A DNA stretch of 64,000 nucleotides from Prostheceraeus crozeri (GCA_907163375.1 CAJQUW010005534.1:62001-126000); one strand, 5' to 3'. Shown: positions 23,935 through 37,015, counted from the first letter of the stretch. The notes: generated by a model not told the origin, from the sequence alone. Numbers and translations: made by a program.

Positions 23935-24159
23935 TTTTGCCAGCACCAGTTCCAGCAACGATGAAGAAATACCGCGTTTCAGGGTCAATGCCACAATTCC
24001 GCACTTCCTTAACATCCCAAGCACAGACTAGTTTGCTGAGACTACTTTCGGGTTCTCGAATGAAGCATATTCGAGACCGTTGGATATGCAAAGATCCTGC
24101 TTGTCTCGGCAAATTTCGATTGTTCTCCACACTCTCCAAAGTCAGACGAAAAAATATGC
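23935..24159 (-). CDS. dok7: Dok-7-like protein, PTB domain exon
   Basis: The acceptor is TGCATCACCAG and the donor AAAA|GTAAGC. The exon reads IFFRLTLESVENNRNLPRQ, GSLHIQRSRICFI, KLVCAWDVKEVRNCGID and RYFFIVAGTGAGK. This fits the IRS-type PTB fold: an F-x-V/L-T opening strand, L-x-I/L-C in strand 2, W-x-L/V-x-x-V/L-R-R/N-x-G in the middle, then F-x-F/I. PTB domains bind NPxY-type phosphotyrosine motifs; in Dok-7 this domain binds the receptor kinase MuSK. Phases match at both ends (one base of a codon carried over each junction); the last base joins TG of the next exon to form a Met codon. The following exon supplies the final strand and helix. Confidence 0.8.
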
Positions 24160-24884
24160 CTGGTGATGCAAAAAAAGTAATATCAATGCACATCATCAAA
24201 ATAGTCAATTCAACTGTAAGCTTACATGCGAGATTGATTGATTTATGAGATCAATTTAAAATCAAACAAACTAGCTGTCGAAAATGTTACAAGACCACGA
24301 CATCTGTTCTAAATCGAGTTTCCTAAGCAGTTACAGGGTTACACTTCTGACCTAGCCTTCTCATGAAAACTGATGTTGTTCAAAAAATATTTGGAGATGG
24401 AATCAGATAATTACGATGCACCTCACACAGCTTGTAACAACACTTAACGAATGATCACTGTGGACAACTTGAGTAGATACTCTCAGATGCACTATCGGTT
24501 TATCTTTAATTTTCTTTCCGTTTTTCTCATGCGTCAGTGGTTCCCAAGTTGGTTGCTCCGCCTACAATGTCAACGTAATTAAATTTGAAAAAGCAGTAAG
24601 GGATGTAGCCTTGCATAATCCTGTTTACGTCTATTCAATGTCAAGGATATCCTCTGAGTACCAAACTCCTATATATCAGATGTGATCTGAATAGACGGAC
24701 TGATAAACGAGGCCATCAGATAGGCCGAGCCTCATGAACAATATGGGCCCCGAATCATGACCTGAGGAGTACCTGAGAGAATCAGGACTTGGCAATACAT
24801 CAGCGAGCTTTGTTGCCAGTCCTGATCATTTGTGTTGCCAGTCCGGTACATCAGTGCATTTTTTGGTCAGTGAGCTTTCAGCTA

Positions 24885-24955
24885 ATTGACGGAAATCATC
24901 CAAAAATTTCCGTCAATGGAAACATATAGCATTTTTGATTGTAGAAATGCTATAT
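24885..24955. repeat. two adjacent short hairpins
   Basis: The first has 12-bp arms (ATTGACGGAAAT and its reverse complement, 24885-24896 and 24906-24917) with a 9-base loop. The second, only 6 bases further on, has 11-bp arms (ATATAGCATTT, 24924-24934 and 24945-24955) with a 10-base loop. All arms pair perfectly. The role is unknown. Confidence 0.8.
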
Positions 24956-27949
24956 AATAAATGCTTGTCTATGTAGATTTTAGTTTAGGTCTTTTTTATC
25001 AACATGACTGAATAGCGAGTAAACAAGCTTCATATTTTTCGAAGTTAGATTGAATCAGTTCGGTGATTAATGCTGGAAATTAAATATTTGGCAATAGTTA
25101 GTGCGGGACGTGTTCAAGTTGAGCATTTTCCCATGAACGAACCGAGTTGCTAGTGTGAGGCCCATTAACTACTACAATCTTAATGACCCTAAACACCAAA
25201 CCCACAAGTATGATGCCATTACCGAGTCATTGAAAATAAACTTTACCGAAAGGCTGAATGATGTTTTAAGATCTATATGAACCGATCTCCATGCAACAGA
25301 ATAAAATTAATCAATAGAGACACGGCATCAGTAATGGCACCCGAGAATTCAACCAAAACTGTAGCCCCTTCTGATGTTGCAACTATAATAGATGCATTAA
25401 GATCCTATTAGGAATGAGACTACTGATTATATACTTCATTATGCACACGAACTGTTTAACAAAGATCAATTTTTTGAGTGTTTGAAAAATTCATCTTACA
25501 AAGGTCGACTATCGCTGATTGTCGAATACAGTGGCACAATATCAATAATATCTATGAACAAAACATTTCCGCCAAAACGGAAGGACTGATGGGAAAATAA
25601 AATAGTCCGAGAGGTAACACAAAGCTTGTGCACCTCTTGACTAAGAAGAACAGCGTATTTCCAATGGAGGAATTGTGACAATGGTTATAAACACGACTTT
25701 CATCAAGTTATTGACGACATATTGCGTTCGATGAGGTATTCCTTCAATGCGATTGTGCAGAAAGCATCCATAGGTCAATCTCTTTCATATGAAAGGTCAT
25801 TTTTATTCAAAATCTGTCAATTTCTGTATAGCATATCACTCACGTGCAATGAATTCACAATACTTTCATAGAAAATTCAACAAATGTGTGCCACTTCCTT
25901 TCAGAATAAGATGCCTGTCTACAATTACACTACGTTCATATGCTTTGAACGACCACTCATGTAAAAGAGATAAAAACCTATGAAAATCATTGTAGATGCT
26001 TTCTATACACAACATGTTGAAGAAGTATCTCTTTTTTACTATAACATGTCATCAGTAAAATCTTTTTTTAAACAATGTCTCACTTGTCATAATTTCTGCA
26101 TTGGAAATACATTGGGTTTTGAATACTATCAATTCATGAAAGATTTCTGATCAGGCAGACGTGCAGTTCTGCAGCAATCAATGTACTCGAAAGACCTCGT
26201 TCCCAGGACAACTTCATGACAGCTCTCGGACTGCCCTGCTTAGAACAGAAGTTTTCAAATCATCTTAAATTATTGGTTGTCAGTCAAGAAAGTCATAAAC
26301 AACTAAAAATCGCACTATCATAATATGCAGGAATCCACTTGCACACATGAAATGAAACCAACGCATGGTTGGGCAATAATAATTATTAAACTAATGAACA
26401 TCTACATGAATCCTCCAACAGGCAAGGAAGGCACATGGAGTAAAGATGCTATGAGAGCCCAACGTATCATCGATAGGCAAATTCCAACACAGCAGGAATC
26501 AGACAATGATGCCTCAACCCTATTGAGACCGATCTTTTTGTGTCGAGGAACGATATGAATATCATTGGTTACTAAATCTTGTTTCGTTCTTATTGGATAT
26601 CATTCTGTGAATACCATTGGCTTTCTTAATTTTCAGGAATGTATAAGCATTGATGTGCGTGCTGCATGTTAAAATCTTTAGTCACAAATTTTGATATTCA
26701 TGGTGCAGTCTGCATAATTATGTATGCTTAAGTCATAAAATGCTTCGTGATGTCTGCAATCTTTCAATTGAATTGCTGAATCAAAAACTTAAATTCAGAA
26801 TGTGTTTGATTTGAAATACATAACTGGCATACCCCAGATGATTTTAAAAAGTTTTCGATTGCGTAATTTGTTGATGATTCGAATCAATCAACACCAATAA
26901 TTTCATCAATGTCAAGAAACTTCGCTTTTCAAGCAAAAGCTTTCGAACTTGACCCTGCAGTAAGCAGTTGCCGAATATATCACCGAAGTTTGAGGATAGG
27001 TCACTATTGAGTAAAAATAGCTGCTAAATTTCAGCTTTCTTGTAACTTCGGGTTGACACAAACTAGGGGCTCCTCGGTAGTACGGCTTCATGCTGTAGTT
27101 CCAGGTGTCAGTAGTGAAAAAAAGAGCGACGATTCAGGATAATTCGTTTTGTCGCCCTGTTCCCGGGCTCGTAGAGGTACGGGAGTGGTACCATTCAATT
27201 CAGGGCTGTCTGTTCTCCTACAGGGGATCGCATATTCTCAAAACCAATTTTTTTGGTGGCATAAGTAATTTTGAGTAGCATTCTAGCTAAGAAAATTTCT
27301 CATTGAATTTTTCGCCGATCAGTCACCCAAAGCGGAAAAATCCCCCATCTAGCGCATATTCTCGGTCGCTCATGCTGATGAGCTACTTCTATGCGCATAT
27401 AATACAAAGCGACAAGTACAATCGGCGTTACACGAACGATTAATGAGATGATCCGATGTAATTCCAGTGCGCTATCCAATTCATGGAACGAATGCACCTG
27501 GACAAACAGTCTACGAGAATACTCCTCATGTCAGTTAAAATGCTGATGTGCATGAAGGATCCAAAAACCAAAAAGCGAACGAATGTGACTGTCCTAGTCC
27601 TACTCCTTTTCCTCCACTATATTTGTACGGCGGCATAAAGCCAGTCCCTGGATGGTGCTCATGTTTAACGTTGGCACTCATAACGAAACGTCATCCTCTT
27701 CCAAGATAACATACGGACATGTGTGAATTATTTAGGCCGTGCTTAAACAATCGCCCCCTGCCGACGAACGCTGAACGCATGTCTGCTTTGACATACTCTA
27801 CACTAGAAATCATTTATCAATTTCATCATCCACCTCATCAACCAGGTATACTTCTTTTCCCTCCTGGTGATGATGATGGCACATCAATGACGGCTACTGC
27901 CTCATCCCGTGAGGTCACGAGCCGCCTTTTCGCAGGCATAACACCCTCT

Positions 27950-28372
27950 TCATCTGTGTCTTGGTCTACTTGGTGATTGATCCGGCGGGCAGAGCGCCAC
28001 CTGTCCCCTGTTATCTACTCCGTCTGCAGAGTGCCCGCTACTAGGACCAGCATCGGCGCCTTCATGGAAGTCGGATTCGGTGAGATTGGCCGCACGGATC
28101 ACATCCGCGCCTGGTGTCGGTGGCTTTTCCGTCGAGCTACTACCTGGGCTAATCGATGACAGATCCGAATCATCACGCTCGCTTGCTTCTTGCACCATAT
28201 CTTGCTCCCTATTGCTACTGCCACTATCATTACTGCTATCCCTTGCCCGAAACTCACCTTTCCCTACAGCGGAGGTCATATAATGCGGCGGCGTAGGCAG
28301 TATCCGCTGAAGGCTCTGAGGAAATTGCGAGTGATAAGCATCACCCACCAGTAAGTTTCTCAGTCATTGCTT
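27950..28372 (-). CDS. unrecognised serine-rich open frame in a Dok-7-like intron
   Basis: An open frame of about 140 codons on the minus strand with no early in-frame ATG (the frame is open from about 28372). It reads LRNLLVGDAYHSQFPQSLQR, ILPTPPHYMTSAVGKGEF, then a Ser/Asp/Glu-rich stretch (DSSNDSGSSNREQD, DDSDLSSISPGSSSTEKPP). Just downstream another frame is open with MPAKRRLVTSRDEAVAVID, so an intron or frameshift near 28010-28150 is possible. The DNA is distinctly GC-richer than the flanking intron, like the true Dok exons. Splice phases do not place it between the PH and PTB exons. It could be a nested gene, a retrocopy or transposon-derived; I do not recognise a domain. Confidence 0.35.
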
Positions 28373-29267
28373 GAGACGCGGTAGAGCCACAAAGACGACT
28401 GGTTAAGCAGTCGTGCTTGTCTTTAAGCTGATCCGCGTGGTCCGAGACGCATGGCTGCCACGGAGGCAGTAAAATAAGCTGACGTGGTGGAAGCAGTTAG
28501 CTGTAGGATTCTCATGCTTACAGACCATCTCCCTTAAGGCGTCCGGATGTAAGCGTCTCGGTGCGAGGATTCAGAAAATATACGGTTTGGCCCACTTAAT
28601 GTACAGTTGGTCTAGCCGATCTAGAGACAAATTTGTGGAGACGGGGAGGTCAGTGAGAACTTTTCTAAGTCAGAATCCCTCTAAAAATTATGAATTTACG
28701 AATCCGTGATTTTCAAACTCCGAAATATTTTCAGGAGGGGATATCATCGAATGTTTTTCTAAGTTGGAATACGACCCAAAAATCGATCTTGATAATACAC
28801 TACTATATGATAGAATGGTTCACGCTGAATCGAATGGCACCAATCCCGAAACTCTGCGAGCCCGAAATCTGTGCGAAAGAAGGAGTTGTCCAGAATTGTT
28901 ACACTTTTCACTACTTGTACTGAATTTGCTGAATATTTCATGTGCTGCTAATAGCATTACATGAAGTACAGACAAACATCATGGAACATTATAATTTAAG
29001 TTATAAGTTTAGTCTTCAAGTTATAAATTTTGATCCCCATATCGCGTTTGCTGAAGTTTAGACGTTGCTAAAACATGAATGATAAACACAGATGAACCTG
29101 TCAAACGCAATTGACTTTACGTTCAAATGTTCATTGATAATTGGAGAGTTTCCAATTAATTGGATAGAGTTATTTAATTCCATTTACAATTCATATATTT
29201 TTTCCAATCTCTGTTAATGAACGCTTGATTCCACCAAATTATATGTTTGAAACTTATGAAAACTCAC

Positions 29268-29498
29268 ATTTTAGCACATCTCCAAGATGCCGACTCCATT
29301 CAATCATCTGTTTGAGCTCGGGAAATCCGACAAAAAAAACGGACTTCCGTCCCACCATCAAAATACAATGCGGATGATCTTTATCGATGCAGTGACCAGT
29401 CTCATATCCAAGAACATCTTCGAATGGCGTAACGTCCGTTGTTTTGCTTCTCATTGCATAATCTTCGTGATCCTTGTATAGATGAAGTTTGAAATGAT
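29268..29498 (-). CDS. dok7: Dok-7-like protein, PH domain exon
   Basis: Part of a receptor tyrosine kinase adaptor of the Dok family. The acceptor is TGCTTCTTACAG and the donor AAAT|GTGAGT; both phases fit. The exon reads HFKLHLYKDHEDYAMRS, PFEDVLGYETGH, CILMVGRKSVFFVGF and MIEWSRHLGDVL. The L-x-L-x-x-Y-K-D, L/F-E-D-V/I-x-G-x-E-x-G and W-x-x-x-x-x-x-L pattern follows the PH domain of vertebrate Dok-7 closely, including its PH-PTB spacing, and is why I prefer Dok-7 over Dok-1 to -6 or IRS. The PH domain normally binds membrane phosphoinositides. The first PH strands (GKWK-RW region) and the start codon must lie in an upstream exon at higher coordinates, which I could not find. Confidence 0.75.
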
Positions 29499-32400
29499 CT
29501 GTAAGAAGCAAAACACAATTATAATAATAACTGGTATTATAATTGAAAGTGATGGTCAAAAATAAAAATAACTAGCAGAAATAGAACAAAGCACAATGAA
29601 AAACTTATTTCTGGAATCACAGAACAAGTAATAATTGCACCAGCGCAGATGAAACTGGATTTCTATGCTTTAAGTGTATCATACTGATTCGCAGATGATA
29701 GCGTATCTCATTTCGCATTACAATTTCCGTGCACGATAACTGACTCTTACACAGCAAAACGCCAAACTGTGAAAAGCATCAATGCTTATAAATGAATACG
29801 TGAATACAATGCAACAATCTTTAAATAACTTCTCATGCCAGAAAAATAAATTCGCCAAAATACTTTATACAAAGTAGCTTTATATTACTTCTCATGCTAA
29901 ATAAAACATGTGTGGTGTTTGCGAGTACACAGACAATAGGCAATTTATGAATTTGACTGCGATTAATAACATTAGAAGTACAAGCAGTTTTAAGATGAAC
30001 GAGCATGTTATATTTGGACTGTTTGAATGATTCCAAAGACAAGCGTGTATCGGATGACTTAGTCTCAAATAATGTAAATGGTTTCACATATACATATTGC
30101 AAATGTGCGGAGGGCATTGTTAGTGCTATTAGCCTCGAAAAGAAAAGTCAAGGATTGCTAAACAAAGAAGCATAATTCTTATATGCCTGCAATAGATCAT
30201 GTCTTTCAAAACATGTCCAGCTCGTAAAAGTGGTCTTGCACCATTCGCCGTAGCCAACTGTTGAAAGATTGTCTGCAGTAGGTTCGAGCTTATCCAGTTC
30301 GTCCGTTAAGGTTTCGACGTCATTACTGTTCAGAAATGCTATTCTCCGCATCGCAAACTCAGTCGCTCGAACTGTTGACATGTGATGAACAACGTGTTCC
30401 GCAGTATTGGTCTTGACCAATTTCGCGTACTTGTTCTGATAAATCTTTTAAGTCAATAGCACAACACCAATTGCAAAGGTTCCTGTTTTCTGTAGCTCAA
30501 AAGCAGTTGCGCAAATGTGATCTTTTGAGCTGCAAAGAAGTCAACACTCGTTTGCCGCAGGCTCGAGCTCGGTGAAATTTCACCCACAGCGCATCGACAG
30601 GTAATACACAAATTTGCAACTGGTGCTGCTTTTCGGGCTCGAACTGTTGAATACATATTTCTTCACCAAAGGTAATACTTTTCAATTCTCTAGCATTTCC
30701 ATGTCTAAATTTACCTTTCATAAAATAAAAAATATGCTATTTCACTCTCGCTGCTTTTAATTTATCAGTCAGCTGACTGTGTCTAACCGGGTTCCGCTAG
30801 CGATGCCATTAAATTTGAGCAAAATTCGATTAATTTAACGTGGATGGATATTGAGGATTCTTTCTATTTCATCATGCGAAACTTATGAACCTTCGTGCAT
30901 CATTCCTTGAAACAGCTCAACATTTTCCTTCGTTAGTGCCTCTGATAACCTTCTATATCGCTCATCTTTCTCCATAGTTTTCCTTCCCGTCGAAATCAGC
31001 GAATCAGTTCTATACGATGAAAGTTCTTTGTGACTCGAATACCCAGACCTACTTACGAGATGTGCTACATAAAAGTCCTTAGTTTTGCTTTCCTTAGCTT
31101 ACTCATTCGTATTAGCCCGATATGATTGAGAATCCTCTAGCCATCACACTTTGCAAAGCACGCATCTGTCATTGCAATAATGTCATACACTCATCTTTTG
31201 AAGTTAGCTTTATAACATAATCACTCGAACTTTCAATACTACCACTGAAGACTATTACCAAGAAGAGCAAAAGTAGTCATGCATCCATTGGTCTTTGTAA
31301 TTAAGATGCTATATGAATTGAATGTCCTCTGATATTATGGATACATGCAACAATTAGCAGATTTATTGGCGATGTCTATACATGACCTAGGAGAAACAGT
31401 CTGACAACCTATTACTACCCACATTGAACAGTATTTGAAAGACTACTAGTTTCTTACCTTGCTTTATAGAAAATATTCCTACAAAAATAATCATTAATCA
31501 CCCTCGAACGAAAACACATTTCAGAAAGTTAGTCATGGTAATTCAATCGTAAGCAATTATCAAGCATGATCTAGTGTATCATACAGAAACAACCATCAAT
31601 TTATCTTGTCGTGCTGAGAGATTATGGCATTGCATAATGTGGCTGGGAAGGTCGAGAATACGAAAACGAAGAAGTGTCCGTGCCACTGAGAATCACTCGA
31701 ATAAACGAACATACGTGAACTACAGTGAACATGGTACAGTAGTCAATTTGCGTAGAAATAGACCTGAGTTAGATATGACAGACAGAAATTCGGAGAGATT
31801 TGGACCGACTGAAAAGCAATTGTTAAGATAAACTAGCCGCATTACACCACAAATACTTTCATAAGCAGCATCTTGTTTGAACCAATCTTTTACTACTTTA
31901 TTGTTTTATTGTCAGATGACTTCAAATAGATACGCTTTCTTCGGCCATTGTGAAGATCGAAGTGAAGACAAATATCATTTTCATTCGCGCATTTGGCCTT
32001 CCGCCAAGTCTGAAGACTTACACGTGAACACTTTCTATCTGATTGTCACCACCTGTTTAATTGCTACACACAAATAGTAGAACAAATGACCAATTGATTT
32101 ATAAACGATTAAATTCAGACACAATGACAAATTTTCTACAACAAAAGCTCTTTAAAACAAATAATCCTCCGAAACTTTTTAAGTTTGATCATGATGATGC
32201 ATTCATGTGGTCATGTTGCCTTAAATCAGAACATCTGCGGCAGAATTATAGGACTGTCAACACTCACTAACTATATGAACCACAATTATGACCATCAGCC
32301 AAAGGGCAAATCAAGTGGTAATAATGCGAATCATTAACGCTAGGAGAAAACGTGTGAACAACACACTGCAACACACAACTACCAATCGAATTACAGGATG

Positions 32401-35400
32401 CCTGTCTCTATGAAATCTCAAGGCACCACAGCAGATTCTTTTCGAAGACATGTTGCGTGTTGTACAGCAGGGTTGGCACACTTCCACCGCATTTTGGAAG
32501 AAATTCGGAAAAGTGAATTGGAGCTACCATGGAGTTGTGTTTTACTGAAATGGCACAAAACAGTCAAATTGCATTCAATACGCGTATAGCATTATGCCCA
32601 TAGTGCTGGGTTCTACACAACAAATAGAACTTCGAAGCCTCCAGCAAAATTGTAAATGATTATGTAGCAACTTAAGACATGAGATGTAATCCTGATGAAT
32701 ACTGTGAGAAGTATGAAGAATGCACTCATGACAAAGAGTGCAGGTTGCCACGAATATACAACATCACTGAATGTCGCCTCATGATTGGCTCATTAGTCAC
32801 CAAATATTTCTTCACATGACGCATCATCGGTGATCAACTTCGAAAAAACAGTCAAGCCTATAACGGTGATTTTGAAATTCCCTGTAATTCAATTTACTAC
32901 GTACAGTACATCTAGTAAGATTAAATAAGAGTAAGATAATATTTCATAACTGTTTTGATTTTAAATGCCCTTCGATCTCTCTTCATTGAAATATTAGAAG
33001 AAGTGGTGTCTAGACAAATCGCAAGTGGCGAGAGGATTGAATGCATGCATGCCAAAAACAATAATCGGTAATTCAGTTATTACAATTTATGATGATATGG
33101 CTTTATTCATGGCTTGTAAATATCGTCAAAATATGATTTACAACAATTACTAGGTTTAATGCTTGCGCGCTATTGGTATACAATATCTACGCATATGAAT
33201 AACGGTACAAGCTGTGCGAGCGAAATACAGCTTCTTATTATCAAGCTGTATTTTTGAAAGGCACGCGATTGTCCTACCGTATATTCTAGCAAACATCAAC
33301 ACTAGTTCTAGAGCTTTCTTTATAAAAAACTTCGCCTTTTTGCAAACTCAGACCAGGAAATTCTGTAATTTTTCATAATCTGTAATACAATATATTGCAC
33401 CTGAAAGCGACATTTCACTATGAGATTTATGGCATATTAGAAATAGATGTTTAGTTATTGCTTCAAGCTCATAGACACATACGCTTGACGAAGTACCGGC
33501 TCCTTCAATAATCTTCAGTGATATTGATGTGATAATCATCATTATCATTATATGATCAGTCTTTGAAGAGATAAAAATTCAATGATCGATGTAAATGCTA
33601 GGCTTTTCAGGCATGAAGCGGCTAAACTGCAGCTTTGAAAGTAGAATTCCGTGTCACTCTTTGCTACAATGGATTCAACAAGATCATCTTTGTCTGGGAA
33701 GCTTGGGTGAAAATGACAGCATGTTGGTGGCAATGTCTTCACGAACTCCCGTCAAGTTTTAGATGCATCGTAGATTCTCTGGGTTTCGCACTAGTACAAC
33801 GTCTACAAAATCACGCCTGGTGAACGCAGGTCAAATTATCAGCAATGTTATGTGTTCAAATCCAAAATGCAATGTAAGCTTGTTTTGGAGGAGTACAACA
33901 TGTACGAAACCTTGCGGTGAGAAATATTTAAGAATAATAGACGAATCGGTGAAATAAAATTGAAATACGATAAATTTGGCAAAACTTCAATTTTTAAAAA
34001 TTTCTTTGAGATTTCGAACGCGAAAGCTTCTAGCCACAATAGCATCGATTCTGACTGGTTGCAATGAGTGATTGCATAACCTTGTTGGTTTTTTATAGAA
34101 ACTGGGAGAAAAGCTGACAATGTTATGACTTGACCATCGCTATCTGAAAGTGAATTTTGTATAACCTGAACAAAGTCGTTCACAGCTAAACTGTATGATT
34201 TCGAAGTTGAATCAAAACAAAGCAGCATGTAAGACGCGGCATGCAGCATTTACCTTCCCCTCTGGCTACGCAGCCTGCTCTCTAGGCAACCGGTGAGGAT
34301 TTACGAGATTTCGTAGTGACTTATGTCGTAGCTTCAGCAGTTTTATTGTACCTATTTAGTCGTCTATCTAATCTAATTTTGAGCTTAGAGCTCATCGACT
34401 ATCATGAATAAAAATGCTATGAGAAGTTTTGGTGGCATTATCTACCAAATTGATTGGTGAGCATTCATATTATTAAGATCGACCATTATATAGGTTAACA
34501 TCGACAACGAAGTATCGGAATAATTTTTTTCCGGAAAAAGCCAATTCCTTTAACCTTTTCGGAAGAAATTCATTTCCTCTAGAGGAGCCCAACCTTGGTT
34601 CTGAGTGACAATGTCTCCAAATTGTGAATTTGTATTCAGTAGAGCTGTATCGTGAAGTACTTTGGGAATGAAGCACCATATGATATTAAAGGAATCTTAA
34701 CTTCTGGCAGAGATTATCCGATGTAAATGAAAAATATTCGTTTATTCGCAGCTTAAATGTTAATAGCTAAGTAGGGCATAGGTTCCCATAAGGGAATGAA
34801 AATTCGGCGTCGTCTTCAAATATACGACGGGAGATCATAATAATTTTTAAGCCAAAACAGCGCATCAAAAACTTCCCAATAGTTTATTGTCGTCGATGTC
34901 CAGCGCCTTCGTTGGCCGACAAAGTCTTTTTTTTCTTCAGCCTTTATAGCCATCTCATGAGAAGATAAAATTCTCGATGGCAGATGTTGAACATCTCTTT
35001 ACTACTGAAAGATCTTTTTAATAGTTGCTAAATTTTTCTTACACGAAATCATAGAAACTTTCGTTCAGCTTTTAATTTAAGATATTCTAAGATATTCTGT
35101 TTCCGATTAAGATATTCATTCATTGCCTGTTACCATTTGCACAAGATATCAAGGTTTTTGGTTATAGGTACCTTAACGATCCCTTTCGAAATTTTTGACG
35201 GGATCTTGTATAAGTCTCAGTAACTCGAATGACTTCATCCAAGGGGACAACCTCTGTTTTTCTTAACTGAAAAACTGCGCTCGACTAAATTATGGCCTGG
35301 TCTTTTTCCTTATCTTGGAATCTTTTTCATTATTGGATGAAGAAATTATCCAATACGTCATCATGTCTGAATTCTTGATATCACTGTTTGTGTGGAGCGA

Positions 35401-36200
35401 CTTCATCGTCCAGAGAAGCCTTGGATTGTAGAATGATGCCGTCACACTGGTTTCATTCCTGTAGATACTTGCCAGCTTCACTGTGGCGCTTTGATATTTC
35501 AATACGAACTTTTCGGGTTCGGTTGTCATTTTCCTGAGATCCACAGAAGTCAAACTTTTACAAGGCTAAACTTCGGGTGTAATTCGCAAAAAATTCTTTC
35601 CACAATTTCGATCAACATAACATTAATTTCTTCACGAAATTTCTTTCCGGATTCTTTCGGAACAGAGGTATACATGATTCGAAATGGCAAGATGCGATGA
35701 ATTATCAGAAAACGAAAGTTCGAAAAAGGTTGAAAGTAAATACTTCACTGCATTGTTATTGGAGTTTTCGGGATTGGTGGGAACTCTGTAACTCGTCGCC
35801 CTGTGGGAACCGCCAGAAGTGTCGAGTTATCCGATAAAAACATAGACTGATTATTGTATTGGCGATCATTATAGAGCGCATGCACTCTCCCTTCAGGAAT
35901 AATCCAGTTCTCTCGTCTCCAGTTCTTTCGTCTTCCTTCATTGCCAGTCATTTCAAATCACAAATCCCAATTATTACTGCGTGTGAAAGAAAGAGAGTGT
36001 GCGACGTCAGCCAACAGAGGTCTTAGCATAAGAAATGGTTGCTTGCATTGATCATCTAGGTTCATTCGTCCTCAGTCAAGGTCATTACGATGTCATATGC
36101 GACAGAAGATTCCCGTTCTCATCCTGTAGCCAATCAGGGATGTATTCATGTATCTGTAGGAATGACAGACATGACATACATGTACATGCATACGAATTTC
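29499..36200. other. upstream region or first intron(s) of the Dok-7-like gene; no recognised gene
   Basis: About 6.7 kb of AT-rich sequence. It should contain or precede the missing 5' exons of the Dok-7-like gene, but no frame with the K-W-x-x-R-W signature was found on the minus strand. The longest open frames (33848-34249 minus, 133 codons; 30148-30420 minus, 90; 31574-31831 plus, 85) show no known motif and no convincing splice context. A donor-like GCAAG|GTAAGA lies on the minus strand near 31454 without a supported exon. Confidence 0.4.
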
Positions 36201-36231
36201 GACTCGATGCGTTCCTTTATGACTCCTAACC

Positions 36232-36640
36232 TTGGAAGAATACTGGAGCGATAGAAGGATGCAGGAGGAAACCGTGATTAACCTATGGCGATTGCAGGAA
36301 ATTCGCAGTATTCAAAACATAAATCGAAGGACATCCCGACAAAGAATGATCATATCTGATTATACTGATGGTGAACTTTGTGACAGAATCCCACTAAACC
36401 ATGAAACATTTCAAAAACTTTGTGACGTGCTACTATCTGACATGAGATCAAGATCAGAGAGAAATAATGGTATTACACTCGAAGAAAGGATGTGTATTGC
36501 CCTTAACTTCTCCGCTTGTGGTTCATTTCAAAAAGTTGTTGGTGATTCCATCGGAGTTGATAGGAGTTAATAAATCTACTGTCTGTAGAGCCGTTACTTA
36601 AGTAACCAATGCTATATTGAAAGTTCTGCCGACATTTGTG
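36232..36640 (+). pseudogene. PIF/Harbinger transposase, 5' part (outer, interrupted element)
   Basis: The reading frame contains DRIPLNHETFQKLCDVLLSD, NNGITLEERMCIALNFSACG, SFQKVVGDSIGV and, in an adjacent frame, NKSTVCRAVT then VTNAI. This is the N-terminal helix-turn-helix region of HARBI1/Harbinger transposases (F-x-x-x-C ... T-x-E-R/Q-x-L-x-A-L-x-F-x-A-x-G-S-F-Q-x-x-V-G-D-x-x-G-V-S/N-x-S-x-V/C-x-R). One frameshift falls at the I-G-V-N join and a stop follows CRAVT. The catalytic half is not adjacent; it reappears at 39590-40277, beyond a second Harbinger. GTGAGT at about 36635 could be an intron donor. Confidence 0.75.
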
Positions 36641-37015
36641 AGTACTCGATTTTTTTATAGAATGGAAAACTTATCTTGGTACTTCTATTCTTCCTCCCCC
36701 CCCCACATTTCTGTTGTTGACTCCCGGAAGTGTTGCATCGTCAATTATCTTTTCTTGCTCCTACGGGCAGTCTTACTAACGTGGCATAGCGTTGAGTGTG
36801 TAAGACTCCTCTTATCTGACTTGTAGAACATTTACAGCCTCAGAATTAAGGCTCGATTACATTGGCAGCGTCGTGCTGCGCAGCAAGTGGTGACAAACAT
36901 AATTCACGCTGACTATTGCGAGGGCACGTGTTGCAGCGTCACTCACAACGTAATAGGGAGCATGCGGCCACCAGTTTACATTAGCATCGCGAGTTCTGCA
37001 GCTTCATTCAAGAAA

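Larger units (their letters stand above)
24160..29267 (-). other. intron of the Dok-7-like gene
   Basis: About 5.1 kb between the donor AAAT|GTGAGT (29267) and the acceptor at 24160. It contains two adjacent hairpins at 24885-24955, an unrecognised GC-rich open frame on the same strand at 27950-28370, and otherwise AT-rich sequence without recognisable features. Confidence 0.65.

Noticed and set aside
28396-28415. Near-palindrome ACGACTGGTTAAGCAGTCGT in the GC-rich intron segment, possible tRNA arm
   Set aside because: One mismatch pair, no cloverleaf, no A- or B-box; not a tRNA.
30148-30721. Two neighbouring minus-strand frames with similar words (TVRA, CTCGAACTGTTGA in the DNA)
   Set aside because: Similarity is limited to a couple of short words and neither frame shows a known domain; not enough for a repeat or gene call.
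31574-31831. 85-codon plus-strand frame with basic, asparagine-rich translation
   Set aside because: No motif, no splice context, no repeat in the window.
33848-34249. 133-codon minus-strand frame, possible missing exon of the Dok-7-like gene
   Set aside because: No PH-domain signature, no splice sites in the required phase, AT-rich with unremarkable composition; probably chance.
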